Notes: generated from the sequence alone by a model not told the origin. DNA of 64,000 nucleotides from Gonocerus acuteangulatus (GCA_946811695.1 OX328130.1:77438081-77502080); one strand, 5' to 3'. Shown: positions 20,651 to 31,640, counted from the first letter of the stretch. Made by a program: numbers and translations.

Positions 20651-21738
20651 ACCTCTCATCCTAGAGTAGAATCCAATCGACCTCTTCATTGCTAGGATTA
20701 GGTTGGATTTACCCACAAGGAAATGACACCTGATGATCCTGCAATAAATAACTACATCATTCCTTTGGAATAAACCACAAAGCGACGTGCGCGAACAATC
20801 CAAGGCTCTCCTTGAAACTAAAATAGCAGCTCTTTAATGCAAATTAATGATTTCATCGTTAAACCAATAATAATCGTAGGGAAACAAACAACCGTGCTGA
20901 TTTTAAACGGTTCGAATATGACTAGTACGAACAGGATTCATAGCAGCCATCATTTCTAAATATATAACTCTCGGCTTCACAAGAAAGGCTGCATCTAAAT
21001 TGGACATATAATTCTCCCAACCCGATCCGATCCAATCCGATATCGTTTCACCGACAACGGCCGACGTTAGTGCCTACATTGGTCCCGATCCGATCCGATT
21101 TAGTCACAGCTCGTCATTAATGACCTCGAAGTAAGTGAAAGTGAGTGATTAATTTAAGAAATACCACCTAATAAGCATAGAAACCTTCGATTAGGTTGAA
21201 TGTTGGAGGTATGAAGGAGGAGTTGAGAGGCCAATCAATCTTCCGGAAGTATATCAGTCCCGAAAAAATAAATCATAGTGTAACAGTTAATTTTTAACTA
21301 TTACACTACGATAAGAGAAGCATTAGTATTCATATTTTAAAGTTATTTATAAGAAAGGTTATATGTAAAAATAGAGAAGGGAATATGTAAAAATATAGAT
21401 TATTGACAAAATATGTAAAATAAAATCCTGTTTAAATGCTTTAAAATCACTTTAAACGTGCAGAATTCCATCAAAAATTTCGATTTGAAAAAAGTATGTA
21501 AATATATGAACATCCGTTCCGTAGCTATAAGCATTGTAAGATTATAAACATTGAAAGGTTATAAACATTGGATAATTATAAACATCTTTCCACGTAATTT
21601 AATAAACAAGGGAAACTTAAAACAAAAATGTAAATTCACAAAGTTGTTTTAAATTTTATTAGCTTTGAAAAAAGAAAAAATGCATTGAAATCGGTTAAGA
21701 TTTATAGGCTGTAGACGTTTTTGAAAATATTAAGTCGC

Positions 21739-21769
<31 letters not shown>

Positions 21770-21788
21770 AAACAATAAATCGTTTGGC
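20651..21788. other. Repeat-derived spacer with GATCC-rich block
   Basis: Around 21015-21100 are CCCGATCCGATCCAATCCG and GGTCCCGATCCGATCCGAT. Their inverted counterpart CGGATCGGATCGGGTCGGG lies at 22113-22131, suggesting the arms of one element of about 1.1 kb. A relative of the sequence flanking the 66-bp array is at 21590-21720. A 30-A tract is at 21738-21766. No gene seen. Confidence 0.45.
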
Positions 21789-21975
21789 TAACGGCCATAC
21801 CCACGTTGAACACACCGGTTCCCCTAGATCACCGAAGTTAAGCAACGTCGGGCGTGGTCAGTACCTGAATGGGTGACCGACCACGTGCTGTTTGTATTAT
21901 AAAAGGGTGGCAACCTGTAGATAGCCCGGCGCTAATAGTTGATGCGCCGTTAAAAACGAAAAAAAAAAGAAAGGG
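21789..21975 (+). mobile_element. 5S rRNA-derived SINE
   Basis: Plus-strand head with 5S hallmarks (GAAGTTAAGCAACGTCGGGC, GTGGTCAGTACC, GGGTGACCGACCACG), body GGGTGGCAACCTGTAGATAG, tail GCGCTAATAGTTGATGCGCC and an A-rich end. The tail is slightly shortened compared with the copy at 2461-2638. Confidence 0.85.
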
Positions 21976-22019
21976 AACTAGAAGGTTATAAGCTCTGGAA
22001 GGTTATAGACGTTGGTTAT

Positions 22020-22061
22020 ATGGTTCCAAACGACATATATATATATGTCGTTTGGAACCAT
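22020..22061. repeat. Perfect 42-bp palindrome
   Basis: ATGGTTCCAAACGACATATA reads as its exact reverse complement on the right, ending TATGTCGTTTGGAACCAT. No spacer beyond the TA centre. It lies between the GATCC-type arms of the surrounding repeat. Confidence 0.95.
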
Positions 22062-22964
22062 TTTGCGTCGGTCCTCCGAAATCGGTCTAGAAACAAACAC
22101 GTTCGGTGGCCACCGGATCGGATCGGGTCGGGACCAAAGTAGATGCCCCTTAGGCAACGGTCACACTGGATGCGTGTTTGAGCGATTTATCGCATTGACG
22201 TGCAAGGACGATAGCGACGAGGAAGAAACACATGTATTGAAACGGAATTCCACTGACGTCTGTCGTGTGATAACAAATCAATTCGTTTTTTGTTGACAGT
22301 TTCAATTTTCTAGTTATGAGCTTATATTTTATTATTATCGCCTAAGATAGGAAGCTCACAAACAAATATATTACTTAAAATACACAAGAAATAGTCAGAG
22401 CACGTTTCATGAAGTGTTTTATGCACCTTGAAGTTTTGCTATAATGTACCTCTTGGGTAGATAAGAAGGTAAATATGTATTGCCTAGACTTACCGTGGGA
22501 CACCAGGTACTGCGCATAGGGAAAATGTGCAAAAAAAAGATTTCCCAAAAATAGAGTTTTATTCAGAGGCCAAAAAGCATTAATGTAAAATTAAGACAAT
22601 TTTACAATGAATAATAAATAAGGCAGACACTTTTAAGGAGTATAACACGTAAAAAAACAAACAAAAAAACTTAATTGTTTTTATACTAATATGAAATGAG
22701 AGTTTAATTCACGCTGCTATTTAAACCGGAACAGCTGTACAAGATCATGTAAGCAAGAACCAATAAGAGCACAGAGAATAACCACAACTGCGCGGTGCTG
22801 TCATTCACTCTTACGGTTACTCGCAGTGTATTGCAGTCTATCATATGCAACATGTCGCCCAACCGCACGATGGATGGACGATCATCGCCAGGAGATTACA
22901 GTGGTATGTGTACAGATCTGCTAACAACTATAGATTAACATAGCTGTGGTTACTCTTCTTCCAA

Positions 22965-23095
22965 CCGCAGTGGCACACAGTTAAGGATAACACACCCTCT
23001 CAAGGGTTCTGGGTTCGATTCCAACTACGGGTGGTGGCTTTTCTTTCGGTATGGATCCAAGCCTTGGGGGCCAAAAGGGTATTAGCCTGTAGGGA
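22965..23095 (+). mobile_element. tRNA-derived SINE, family S2
   Basis: The tRNA-like head has AGTGGCACACAGTTAAGGAT as an A-box region and GGGTTCGATTCCAACT as the B box, followed by a GGGTGGTGGCTTTTC body. Related heads in reverse lie at 38105-38280, 40190-40300 and 61012-61140. Confidence 0.55.
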
Positions 23096-23169
23096 ACACG
23101 TCCTAAAACTGTATGACACATTGAATACCCACAAGTAAGACGATCTTAACGGAAGTCTATATTTAAATT

Positions 23170-24300
23170 TAAAATACCATAAGCAGGAACTGCGTCATCT
23201 TAGCGCGCTTCCGTTTAATGCTTACATCTACTGTGATATAAGTTTAGAATAGAAACTCTATCTCTATCAATATTGTTCGCGAAATGTCGCTCATCGAGAA
23301 GTTTCCCCCGTCAAGTGCTGCACCCTAGCCGTGTACCCGGGAACTACCTGCCGGCGGCAGTATGAATAGGCACGAAGAGACAAGTACGGAACCTACAGTC
23401 ACCTAGCATATAGCGTGGAGCAACTGAGTCTTTCTTACTAAGTTTTACTTACCCTCAAAAATCACGGAGGAGTAAATAATCAAGCCACCCAGACCGAGCA
23501 CAGGAAGGAGAAATGGAGTTGTCCACAGCCCACCAAGAATTTGGACAAGGGAGAAAATATAGCATATAGCAGGGAGTGCTTAAGCATATAATATAGCAGG
23601 GAGTGCTTAAGCATATAATATAGCAGGGAGTGCTTAAGCATATAATATAGCAGGGAGTGCTTAAGCATATAATATAGCAGGGAATGCTTAAGCATATAAT
23701 ATAGCAGGGAGTGCTTAAGCATATAATATAGCAGGGAGTGCTTAAGCATATAATATAGCAGGGAGTGCTTAAGCATATAATATTCCAAGACAGCAGGTAC
23801 CTCTCTTAATTTTATTTACAACATTTACTGACAGAAGGTAGCCCACACATAGCTTCACTACTTAAATATTTAAAGAGTCCGACTCGCAGGAACTGCGTCA
23901 TCTTAGCGCGGTTACGTACATCTCGAAGAAATGGAATAGATTAGCGTCACAAATCACAAGAAAATGACAGTAGCCAACTTACACAGAAACGGATAATTCT
24001 TAATATGTATAAGTCAATACAGTTGTGTACTGAAAACGTACTTACTCTTCGACTACTGCTGAGAAGGCTCTATTCTAAACAATCAAAAATTCGTTGTCAT
24101 TTTAAGTATCTTGTTTTACTAGCAAATTCCTTTTACTGTTATAATCAACTGTAAATATGTGCTTCATGGCGAATAAAATTCCATTCTGTCGTAGGTTAAA
24201 TCTTTCTATAAAATAAGAAATAACGATAACTTCAGTTAGAGACAATGAGGAAGGTTATGTAGACAGGAGAATTCAGAACAAACTACGTCATCATGATTAG
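23170..24300. other. Spacer with a recurrent GCGTCATCTTAGCGCG word
   Basis: The phrase GGAACTGCGTCATCTTAGCGCG occurs at about 23186 and again at 23889 in the same orientation, with a looser copy at 35068. Between the first two lies the 27-bp array. It may mark a repeat family; no coding region seen. Confidence 0.4.
23566..23783. repeat. 27-bp tandem array, 8 units
   Basis: Unit AGCAGGGAGTGCTTAAGCAT plus ATAATAT, almost without variation (one G to A change). Near-identity of units suggests recent expansion. The 27-bp period makes an open frame on the minus strand (YMLKHSLLY repeats), which is a by-product. Confidence 0.95.
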
Positions 24301-24429
24301 CCACAGCCATCTTGATTTCCACAGCCACTCCAAACTTATTATTACCAATACCTTTCACCGTTTCTTAGCTTATATTACTACTATACTAATTTTACTGATA
24401 AATGCAATTTAAAACAAGAAACAACCAAT

Positions 24430-24950
24430 TAAAAAGTGAGATAAACAAAGAGAAAACCTCTTTCAAAAGAACAAAACAAACACTTTTTAAGTTTTAAGCG
24501 CTTATATCTCTGATTGACGTTGCCCCATAGAATATTGCTTCAGAACCTTTTTTGTAGAGTATTTAGTAAGCATTCGAATGGTCACCTTCCACGTAGCACG
24601 ATTTCCCAACCGTTATCGAGATATTTACGAAAAATGTATGAAGATCCGAAAACTTTTCATGTCTATTAATAAAATAATTTTTTCGCATACTTCCTTAACT
24701 CCAAATATAACCAAAACTTAAACATCTTAGTTGGGATTAATTTCCAAGTTGTAGAAAATATTTCAATTCAATCCCGCGATTCTATGTACTCACAAAAATA
24801 TAATGACTTACAAAAACATTTATTCCACTTTTCTCAGGAACGGTTAGAGATATCGCCTTATAAATGGTTTCATTCGTTTTCTTATGTTAAGAAACCTATA
24901 AAACAAGTACCCGAAAGCATATAAACTCAAAATCGTAAGCGTTACGATTT
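24430..24950 (+). mobile_element. Dispersed repeat R3, copy
   Basis: Contains CTGATTGACGTTGCCCCATAG, TTTGTAGAGTATTTAGTAAGC, CATTCGAATGGTCACCTTCC, ATCGAGATATTTACGAAAAATG and TTAATAAAATAATTTTTTCGC. The same order in reverse, diverged, is at 52470-52745. Shorter pieces lie near 36000-36060 and 37545-37640. Class unknown, no coding. Confidence 0.55.
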
Positions 24951-25564
24951 TTTTTGCACGAATTTCGCCCCAAACATTATCTTCTAGTGGGCGGATTCTG
25001 CTGGTTAACGAACTTGATCTTTCAAATTAGACGACTAGACGGCGCTAAAACACACACTTATACACCAAAATTTAACTTATTCAACTTTTTAACTGATATT
25101 AATACTTTTTATCCTATTTTTAGTTTTTTGTTAACAGCTCCTCATGTTACATCTCTTTGTATTAATTAATAATGTTTTATTTTATCTAATTATATATATA
25201 TTTTTTAAATCCATTTATTTTCCCTTTTCTTGTTGTATTTGTTCATTTATTAATTGGCATTTCAATTATTTTGTTTGTTTGTTTTTTGTCTCTATCACAG
25301 TTCTTCTTTTTCTCCTTACTATATTTTCTTTCTTTCTTTCTTTATTTATTTTTTGCTACGTAACATTGACGTCTATAGAGTTTTTCGCCTACGTCACGGA
25401 ACTCTATAAATTAAACATAAATATAAATAAAAATATTTACAACTAATTACATCTCAGGTAACTACAACTAATTACATCTCATTATGAGTTATGAAGATAA
25501 TCTGAAAATAATAATCTCAGCAGAAAAAGCTCCTATAAGAAGTTGGGATTTGAGCTGTAAAGTT

Positions 25565-25888
25565 TCAGACAATATTCATATTCTTTCCCCGCAATAGCCT
25601 GCTCCTAATTTTCCAAATATAAACGAAGCCAATTTCGACACCCCTCTTGCGTGCAATACCTTCAATTTCTTCAGCGACGCTTTCATAAACTGTTCCTTTA
25701 ACGTCAGTGAAATTACACTCGGAAGACGGAAAATGTCCTGAGATGGCTTTTCTGAAAGCCTCCGTTCTGTTTGCTCCGGATCCATGGACAAGAAGAGGAT
25801 GGAAGAACAAGGTTGCTCCTTTCTTCATCGGTATAGGAATCAATTCTTCACTGTTACATTTCTTCACACCATAAAACGCCTTATTAAA
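25565..25888 (-). pseudogene. Phytanoyl-CoA dioxygenase (PHYH) C-terminal fragment
   Basis: The minus-strand frame reads NKAFYGVKKCNSEEL, then MKKGATLFFHPLLVHGSGAN, RTEAFRKAISGHFPSSECNF, DVKGTVYESVAEEIEGIA, then WKIRSRLL and a stop at 25565-25567. This matches the C-terminal part of peroxisomal phytanoyl-CoA 2-hydroxylase, an Fe(II)/2-oxoglutarate enzyme. It keeps the distal iron-binding His of LVHGSG and the 2-oxoglutarate-binding Arg of FRKAIS. An in-frame TAA lies at 25895-25897, and only poor acceptor candidates without a pyrimidine tract precede the homology. No other PHYH exon was recognised nearby. It is therefore either a terminal exon of a nested gene or a truncated copy inside grnd intron 1; I lean to a truncated copy. 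Confidence 0.6.
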
Positions 25889-26445
25889 ATATCTTTATCA
25901 TCCGTTACCCTTATTTACAATAAATTTTACAAAATTATTTCACGATTATACGGAAGAATATAGAATAGAATGCCGAATAGAAATTAAACATGAAAACACA
26001 GTAGACAATACTTTAAAAGTTAGAAATGGGAACAATGTTGACAGATTCCCGGTACCTCTAATCATCTCGAGGCATATAAGCAGAACACACCAAAATTAAC
26101 AAATGGGAACATCCTAGTTTCACGGCAGATAACAATTTCGGATATTAACTTAGTACTACAACTGTAAATATATATTTCTAATATTCTATTCCATGTATTT
26201 CTGACGAATCAAGTACAATCACTTTTTTTTATATATGAGGCGTAGGGCAAAAAATAGAATTTATTTTCTTTAAAAACAAAGAAATCGCAAAACACGCCAT
26301 TACAAAAAAATACACATTCAACTTTGACGACACTAAAATACTTTTCTTTTATATTAAGTTAATTGTATTTATAGTTCTGTTACTTATCACAATTATAAAC
26401 TTTTTTTTGTTTCTGTATTAATTTCTGTTTTTTTTGTCATTTTAG

Positions 26446-26483
26446 CTGACGAAGGCTACCAATGAGTAGCCGAAACGTCCAAA
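26446..26483 (+). ncRNA. Hammerhead-like motif H5 (CTGACGA)
   Basis: CTGACGA, stem GGCTAC/GTAGCC, GAAACGTCC. One core change (T to C). A shared 3' block follows (CAAAAATCATTTTGAGG, AGCTGAATCCCAGCCATTCC) that is also found after the motifs at 30504 (reverse), 30825 and 61633. Confidence 0.4.
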
Positions 26484-26586
26484 ATATAGATTTTTTTAAC
26501 CAAAAATCATTTTGAGGTTTTTTTAGCTGAATCCCAGCCATTCCATCTTTACTTATCACCTCGACGGCTAACTATCTAATCATCAT

Positions 26587-26736
26587 GATAACATACTTTC
26601 CACAGAACGAAAGACTACAAAACTACAGATCTCCGAATGCGTTCACATTAACTTAAACCCAAATAACATTAATTACAAAACGGACAAACAAAACATCTCC
26701 CCTATTTACTCCACCGTCTTCCATAAACTGTCCTGA
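26587..26736 (+). pseudogene. Penelope-like element C-terminus (GIY-YIG end), fragment
   Basis: Plus-strand frame: DNILSTERKTTKLQISECVH, INLNPNNINYKTDKQNISPI and YSTVFHKLS, then TGA. 'E...T.KLQISE.IHI...N..IN......SPIY' is the usual end of Penelope-like polyproteins, after the GIY-YIG endonuclease. The fragment begins just downstream of the hammerhead-like motif at 26446, as expected for a terminal repeat joined to coding sequence. No reverse transcriptase remains. Confidence 0.6.
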
Positions 26737-27269
26737 CCTCCTTTTTGGTCTTTATTCCCAGGCTCCAGACACCTTTTCTGCCTGAGTGGCCCATAATATT
26801 AACACCTTTTACAACCTAGCAATCCACTTGTTTCAGCCTTACCGACTTACCGCCTTTTCCTCCCCTCCCCCAGTCATTACTATAAAACTTACGGGTAGTA
26901 GCTGTCCACCAGGTTACCTAAATGTCTTCTTGGTCTTCCTCCCTCCCCCCTAGGTATTCACTGGTGGTATGTATCTGTGTATTTATTATTATAAATTGGG
27001 GTATTTTTGCGAAGAGCACATCCAGTTACTTTTGAAGTAGAAGTAGTGATTGTATCAGTGATTCAGCGCATGCGCATAACTCCTTTGCCTTCCTACTGGA
27101 GGATTCCGATGACCAATTGTATTGGTGCTTGCTGGGAGTAAAGTAACCTTCAACAGTGAATTGGCTTATGTTTATGAAAAAGCTCTGCTTATGTTAGTGA
27201 GAATAAATGGGTCTTTTACAAGTAGTTCGTGATGTTCCTAACAAAGAAAAAGCGATTGGTTTCTTACTC

Positions 27270-27375
27270 GGAAAAATTAATAGAATTATATTAATTTTAG
27301 CGAGTTGGATAGACTAGAGTCGCTAAAATTAATAGAATTCTATTAATTTTAGGGAGTTGGATTGACTAGAGTTTT
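27270..27375. repeat. Tandem pair with internal palindromes
   Basis: AAAATTAATAGAATTATATT... and AAAATTAATAGAATTCTATT..., each followed by TTAG(C/G)GAGTTGGAT.GACTAGAG. The second contains the palindrome ATTAATAGAATTCTATTAAT. The GAGTTGGATTGACTAGAG word and the adjoining GAGCGAGCGGAAACGCATAGC also occur at 49815-49950. Confidence 0.6.
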
Positions 27376-27444
27376 GATATCTTCTTGAGCGAGCGGAAAC
27401 GCATAGCAAGTATGCCCATAATGCTAAATAAATGTAAAATATCC

Positions 27445-27559
<115 letters not shown>

Positions 27560-27862
27560 ATAAAATATGTGTGTTTACAAATATCATTGTTTATTTTATC
27601 CTTCATAACCTGCAAAACAGTTAACTTTAATTTTAATAATGTTATTTTTGTACTGTTGGCTTATTTCTTTCTGCATGTTGTTTACTTTCACACATTTGTT
27701 AATTGTTTTTTTTTACCGTAAACCACATTTCTATAATAATTACCTATCTACCGAATGTTCATTGTTTAAAAATAAGATTGGTTCAAAATTTATTGTCATG
27801 ATGTATAAACTACGCTCATTTCTTGCTGTTTTTTTTTCTTATAAATTTGTATATATTTTTTA

Positions 27863-27900
27863 GCTGAAGGAGGCTGCCAACGTGCAGCCGAAACGTCCAA
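27863..27900 (+). ncRNA. Hammerhead-like motif H6 (degenerate)
   Basis: AGCTGAAGGAGGCTGCCAAC, then GTGCAGCCGAAACGTCC: stem GGCTGC/GCAGCC perfect, GAAACGTC intact, but the CTGATGA box reads CTGAAGGA. The sequence 'gacgtttta' and a GCTAACTATCTTCATC end follow, as in the Penelope-type ends. Confidence 0.35.
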
Positions 27901-28028
27901 TACAGATTTCTTCCTGAAGGTCTGACGTTTTATTCTTCGTATCACTGCTACGGCTAACTATCTTCATCTCCGCTAGAATTTCTTTTTTTACCTACGCTAC
28001 ACATATCCAAAATAGTGAATATTTCTAA

Positions 28029-29180
28029 TCTATATATATAAAAATCACGTGTCTGTCTGTTTGTATGTTTGTTCCTTTTTCAAGTCCGCACCGTTTGACC
28101 GATTTTGACCAAGCTTGGAATACTGGTAGGTCTTGATACGGGAAGTCTCGTAGGCTAAGTCAAAAACGTCTACTAGCTGTCAGCCTGTATGTTTGTTCCT
28201 TATACAAATCTACACCGTTTAACCGATTTTGACCAAACGCGGCGCACAGGTAGGTCTTGAAACGGGGAGAGTCATAGGCTAGGTTAAATCGTCTATGACT
28301 CACAGTTCGGTGATCACGAGTTCGAAACAATGAACCCAAATAGTTAGATTTGCGTTATTAGATTTCAATATTAATTATTTAGTTTCTAATTATTTTTTGC
28401 TTTTATAAATGAAGAAAGTATGTGTAGCATAGCACGCTGGGTAACAGCTAGTATGTGTAGCATAGCACTCTGGGTAACAGCTAGTAGGTGTAGCATAGCA
28501 CGCCGGGTTACAGCTAGTAGGTGTAGCATAGCACGCCGGGTAACAGCTAGTAGGTGTAGCATAGCACGCCGGGTTACAGCAAGTAGGTGTAGCATAGCAC
28601 GCTGGGTAACAGCTAGTATGTGTAGCATAGCACTCTGGGTAACAGCTAGTAGGTGTAGCATAGCACGCCGGGTAACAGCTAGTACGTGTAGCATAGCACT
28701 CTGGGTAACAGCTAGTAGGTGTAGCATAGCACGCCGGGTAACAGCTAGTACGTGTAGCATAGCACGCTGGGTAACAGCTAGTAGGTGTAGCATAGCACGC
28801 CGGGTAACAGCTAGTACGTGTAGCATAGCACTCTGGGTAACAGCTAGTAGGTGTAGCATAGCACTCTGGGTAACAGGTAGTAGGTGTAGCATAGCACGCC
28901 GGGTAACTGCTAGTAGGTGTAGCATAGCACGCTGGGTAACAGCTAGTAGGTGTAGCATAGCACGCCGGGTAACAGCTAGTAGGTGTAGCATAGCACGCCG
29001 GGTAACAGCTAGTAGGTGTAGCATAGCACGCCGGGTAACAGCTAGTAGGTGTAGCATAGCACGCCGGGTAACAGCTAGTAGGTGTAGCATAGCACGCCGG
29101 GTAACAGTTAGTAGGTGTAGCATAGCACGCCGGGTAACAGCTAGTAGGTGTAGCATAGCACGCCGGGTAACAGTTAGTAA
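28029..29180 (+). mobile_element. Helitron-like element whose 3' end is tandemly amplified
   Basis: It starts TCTATATATATAAAAATCAC and shares its first 380 bp in order with the single-unit copy at 15441-15735: GTCTGTCTGTTTGT, ACCGATTTTGACCAA, GATCACGAGTTCGAAACAATG. A near-duplicate of the GTTTGTTCC...ACCGATTTTGACC segment is present twice. Its 3' end GTAGCATAGCACGCCGGG, TAACAGCTAGTA is then repeated about 23 times. No Rep/helicase coding region. Confidence 0.6.
28414..29180. repeat. 33-bp tandem array, about 23 units
   Basis: Unit GTGTAGCATAGCACGCCGGG, TAACAGCTAGTAG. Variants CACGCTGGG and CACTCTGGG alternate with the main form in the first half, whereas the last eight units are almost uniform. 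The unit equals the 3' terminus of the Helitron-like repeat. The 33-bp period opens frames on both strands (CSIARRVTASR and LLAVTRRAMLH repeats); these are not proteins. Confidence 0.95.
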
Positions 29181-29750
29181 TGTATACAAATTATTGGACT
29201 AGTATTAGCAATAGTTTACGTCATAGCGAGACAGATGTCCAGGAAGAGCAAAAGTCATATCTAGTTTTTTGTTATTTACTGTCCTCCATAAGTAAATTCT
29301 ATGAAAGGTTTAGAAGAATCTCCGTTCACATTCTGAAATATAAAATATATTTCAGAATTTCAGAAGCCATACCAAAATTTCATAACTTAAACCATTTCCC
29401 ATCTGTTACCTTGTGTATATAAATTATTCCTAGCCCTAAAGTATGGCGAGTAGTATGTAGCTTAAGACTGTGTTTACCTGAGCCTGTTGTCTTGGTTCAC
29501 CTGCTGGACTGGCTAGTTCTGTTGTGCAGGTTTCCCAGGGATACGGTTCGTCGATATCTAGATAGAGTTCACGGATACTCGAGTCGTGAGTCATACTAGA
29601 GGTCAGATCCCTGGAGCATGGATCCAGAGGTATGTGGGTTCTGCATGCTCTGGAGGAGTCACAACCCTATCTGGATCGAGTGGTTCTTTAGTCGGAGATT
29701 CGTCGTTCAATAAATAGCAGAAGTCAGTTAAAGAAATGGAACATGTCGCA

Positions 29751-29947
29751 TTTTTTTTTCTTTTTTTTTTGTTTTTTTTTTTACGGCGCATCAACAGCTA
29801 GGCCATTAGCGCCGAAATTCAGAGTGCAGCAAGGAATTTTCCCAACGAGCCGTGGGACGAGAAAATTCCTGCCGCCGGATGGGAATCGAACCCACCATCT
29901 CCCGCTTATGAGTCCAAGGCGCTAGCCACTGGACCACGGGAGACCCC
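29751..29947 (-). mobile_element. tRNA-derived SINE S1 with perfect 8-bp duplication
   Basis: The reverse copy of the SINE at 1761: T-run, ACGGCGCATCAACAGCTAGG, CCATTAGCGCCG, then CCGGATGGGAATCGAACCCA and CCATCTCCCGCTTATGAGTC (reverse of the tRNA head). The duplication ATGTCGCA is present at 29743-29750 and 29948-29955. Confidence 0.9.
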
Positions 29948-30008
29948 ATGTCGCACTAGTATTTCTAAAGTGACACAACTCAAAATAAAAATCAATTTAA
30001 AATGAGTC

Positions 30009-30294
30009 ACTCTTCCCTATGAAGATGGAATAGCATAAAGCCTGGAAGGGTGACACATGTGCACTCTGGTGTAGAAACTCTGTAGGTAAATTTAGGTACA
30101 TACACTCTTCCCTATGAAGATGGAATAGCATAAAGCCTGGAAGGGTGACACATGTGCACTCTGGTGTAGAAACTCTGTAGGTAAATTTAGGTACATACAC
30201 TCTTCCCTATGAAGATGGAATAGCATAAAGCCTGGAAGGGTGACACATGTGCACTCTGGTGTAGAAACTCTGTAGGTAAATTTAGGTACATACA
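30009..30294. repeat. 95-bp tandem array, 3 units
   Basis: Starts at 30009, 30104 and 30199 (ACTCTTCCCTATGAAGATGG ... GGTAAATTTAGGTACATAC). The units are practically identical. The single-copy relative lies in the M2 copy at 48277-48520. Confidence 0.95.
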
Positions 30295-30429
30295 CTTTCG
30301 ATTCCAATTCGAAGCTTTGGTATATATGTTATATGCAGTTTACAGTTTTGCTTTGAAGAATAAAATAGGATTTCCTCCATGAAATTGTAAAACAAATCAT
30401 TCCGATGTAGTAGGAACAAAATAAACTAT

Positions 30430-30545
30430 AAGTAAAGATGGAATGGTTGGGATTCGGCTAAAGAAACCTCAATACGATTTTTGTTAAAAAAAATCTATAT
30501 TTTGGACGTTTTGGCTACTCATTGGTAGCCTTCGTCAGCTAAAAT
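30430..30545 (-). mobile_element. Penelope-like terminal fragment with hammerhead-like motif H7
   Basis: On the minus strand: AGCTGACGAAGGCTACCAAT, GAGTAGCCAAAACGTCC, then TATAGATTTTTTTTAACAAA, AATCGTATTGAGGTTTCTTT, AGCCGAATCCCAACCATTCC. GAAA has become AAAA, so this copy is probably inactive. Confidence 0.5.
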
Positions 30546-30694
30546 GACAAGAAAAACAGAAATTAATACAAAAAAAAAGTTTATAATTGAGATAAGTAAC
30601 AGAACTATAAATACAATTAATTAACTTATTATAAAAGAACAATTTGGTCTAAAATTCTTGGAATGAGTAGAATGAAAATCAGAAGAAACATAAC

Positions 30695-30726
<32 letters not shown>

Positions 30727-30819
30727 CTATTATATTGAAGTTTATATAAGTATATAGGTATATAGGTGCTAATGGTAACAAACAGATAAGATATAAGATT
30801 TTTTTTTGTATTAATTTCT

Positions 30820-30960
30820 GTTTAGCCGACGAAGGCTACCAATGAGTAGCCGAAACGTCGAAAATATAGATTTTTTTAACAAAAATCATATTGAGGTTTG
30901 TTTAGCCGAATCCCAACCATTATCACCTCGACGGCTAACTATCTAATCATCATGAAAAAT
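30820..30960 (+). mobile_element. Penelope-like terminal fragment with hammerhead-like motif H8
   Basis: GCCGACGAAGGCTACCAATG, AGTAGCCGAAACGTCG, then ATTTTTTTAACAAAAATCAT and GCCGAATCCCAACCATTATC. CTGATGA reads CCGACGA. Together with the reverse copy at 30430-30545 it frames about 275 bp of AT-rich DNA, so the two may be the ends of one inverted arrangement. Confidence 0.5.
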
Positions 30961-31314
30961 AAACTAAAATTCCAGAATAAAGCTTCTCGAAATCTGTATA
31001 CAGTATTATTCAGAGAAAATATATATATATTCTATTATTGAGAGTTTAAAAGGTGATGGTTGAGAAGACGAGTTTCCGCCAGAGGATAACACATGTTACT
31101 GCCAGCACATGCTACACCTGTTGACAAGGTCTCTAGGTAGTGCACGTATAGGCGGTAACACATGTTCGTATAATATATCTCTTGCTAAATACTATTCGAT
31201 GATGTACTGGCTACTGGTACACTTGTAACACGAAACCGAAAAGAAAAAGAATTTTTTTTTTTTTGTTGACCAAAACAGATTGTTTATTTTTCACAAATGG
31301 AAAGAAAAAGAAAT

Positions 31315-31640
31315 TTACAAATAAAAAGTCTTGATACAGCCTTGACTTGAGGCGTTGGGCTGTAGGTTCTCCAAGGTGGTATATCGTGGCAGCTGAAGAA
31401 AGAGGCAGATTGTATCAACTACCAGTTCTCGATGGAGCAAGGTGTTTCGAACAAACCAAGGGGCGTGGGCTACAATCCGTAGCACTTTGTTCTGTAAGGT
31501 CTGAAGTCTTTTGATGTTCGTCGTGTTTGTTCCAAACCACACAGGGCATGCGTAAGTCGGTATTGGGAGGATCATGGTCTTGTAAAGGAGTGTGACTAGT
31601 GAAGGTCGGAGTAAAGTTGTGAGATTCTGGAGTGTGCCTG
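31315..31640 (-). pseudogene. Jockey-type LINE ORF2 C-terminal fragment
   Basis: Minus-strand frame: LQNLTTLLRPSLVTLLYKTM, ILPIPTYACPVWFGTNTTNI, KRLQTLQNKVLRIVAHAPWF, VRNTLLHRELVVDTICLFL ... then a stop. 'LLYKT.irPi.TYA.pvW......i..LQ..QnK.LR.i..APWFvrN..lH.dL...ti' is the post-reverse-transcriptase region of Jockey-clade LINEs. The frame is uninterrupted for about 105 codons, but the element lacks the reverse transcriptase and endonuclease. Downstream is a short A-rich end. Confidence 0.8.

Larger units (their letters stand above)
29715..30300. mobile_element. MITE M2 copy, interrupted by a SINE and carrying a 95-bp array
   Basis: The terminal ATGTCGCACTAGTATTTC, TAAAGTGACACAACTCAAAA at 29948 matches the ends of the complete M2 copy at 48277-48520. 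Internal words (CTCTGGTGTAGAAACTCTG, GTACATAC) also match that copy in reverse. The SINE at 29751-29947 split its terminus. Confidence 0.6.

Noticed and set aside
19446..20669. Open frames of 407 and 400 codons
   Set aside because: Both come from a 66-bp tandem repeat whose length is divisible by 3. Two frames are open at once, and there is no start context, domain or splice evidence.
22012..22296. A 94-codon frame with acidic segment DDSDEEETH
   Set aside because: Begins in the 42-bp palindrome and runs through an inverted repeat arm; no homology recognised.
28386..29202. Open frames of about 260 codons on both strands
   Set aside because: By-products of a 33-bp tandem repeat; the two strands are open simultaneously.
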